NCBI GenBank assembly: GCA_013911715.1
Contig: JACEST010000051.1
Span: forward strand, 1-12,842
Origin: Sphingopyxis sp.
GTDB lineage: Bacteria; Pseudomonadota; Alphaproteobacteria; Sphingomonadales; Sphingomonadaceae
DNA: 12,842 nt
Reading direction: 5' to 3'
In this document: positions 12,753-12,842 of the stretch, piece after piece
Layout: each line of letters starts with the position of its first letter
Position numbering within the stretch: the stretch's first letter is position 1
Notes under the pieces: model-generated
What the model saw: only the letters and a program-made list of their open reading frames with translations
What the model was told of the DNA's origin: nothing
Databases searched by the model: none
Made by a program: the position numbers and the translations under genes

Positions 12753-12842
12753 ATGCTCGCAGACAAGGACCGCATCTTCACCAACGTCTACGGCTTTCAG
12801 GACTGGGGCCTGAAAGCAGCGCAGGCGCGCGGTGATTGGGAC
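12753..12842 (+). CDS. nuoF: NADH-quinone oxidoreductase subunit F, N-terminus only
   Basis: NuoF (51-kDa subunit) binds NADH, FMN and a [4Fe-4S] cluster at the tip of the complex I peripheral arm. Only the first 30 codons are present, and the frame runs off the window. They read MLADKDRIFTNVYGFQDWGL and on to GDWD, the typical alphaproteobacterial NuoF N-terminus (DRIFTN.YG then RGDW). AAGGG at 12740-12744 precedes the ATG by 8 nt. The order after nuoE supports the call; none of the cofactor motifs is reached. Confidence 0.92.
   Translation, partial: MLADKDRIFTNVYGFQDWGLKAAQARGDWD

Overview
The window reads as a chromosomal housekeeping segment of an alphaproteobacterium, most likely a member of the Sphingomonadales. 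This rests on the gene order (transketolase, gap, pgk, class I aldolase, thiE, then efp, suhB and the nuo operon), the alphaproteobacterial features of the Nuo subunits (long NuoE C-terminal tail, NuoB cluster-binding signature) and the high GC. A hand count of one nuoD line gave about 63% GC. Genus cannot be settled from the sequence alone. All genes but one are on the + strand. I see no rRNA, tRNA, CRISPR array, transposase or phage gene.

Region 1 (1-5772) is a central carbon block. It holds the 3' part of transketolase (5' end outside the window), glyceraldehyde-3-phosphate dehydrogenase, phosphoglycerate kinase, a class I fructose-bisphosphate aldolase and thiamine-phosphate synthase. tkt, gap and pgk are separated by 29 and 60 nt or less and look like one transcription unit. 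fba and thiE may have their own weak promoters. thiE supplies the precursor of the thiamine diphosphate cofactor that transketolase needs, a plausible functional link.

Region 2 (5773-8200) has a 245-nt leader with a possible 20-codon ORF and two inverted repeats in front of efp. It continues with efp, a large GC-rich inverted repeat whose end supplies the suhB ribosome binding site, and suhB. A secreted YbjN-family gene follows on the opposite strand; its stop codon overlaps that of suhB. A 187-nt divergent spacer precedes nuoA.

Region 3 (8201-12842) is the start of the complex I operon: nuoA, nuoB, nuoC, nuoD, nuoE and the first 30 codons of nuoF. Three small genes of unknown function are embedded in it. 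Two lie between nuoD and nuoE: a low-GC membrane protein of 115 aa and a 76-aa coiled-coil protein. They are joined to each other and to nuoD by stop/start overlaps. The third, between nuoE and nuoF, is a 58-aa protein of two hydrophobic segments. Two more inverted-repeat doublets sit in the nuoC-nuoD and nuoE-small gene gaps.

Most of the window is ordinary. The parts worth a second look are the low-GC gene pair inside the nuo operon, the 58-aa membrane protein, the three unrelated REP-like inverted-repeat doublets (one with compensatory base changes in its stem), and the structured leader before efp.
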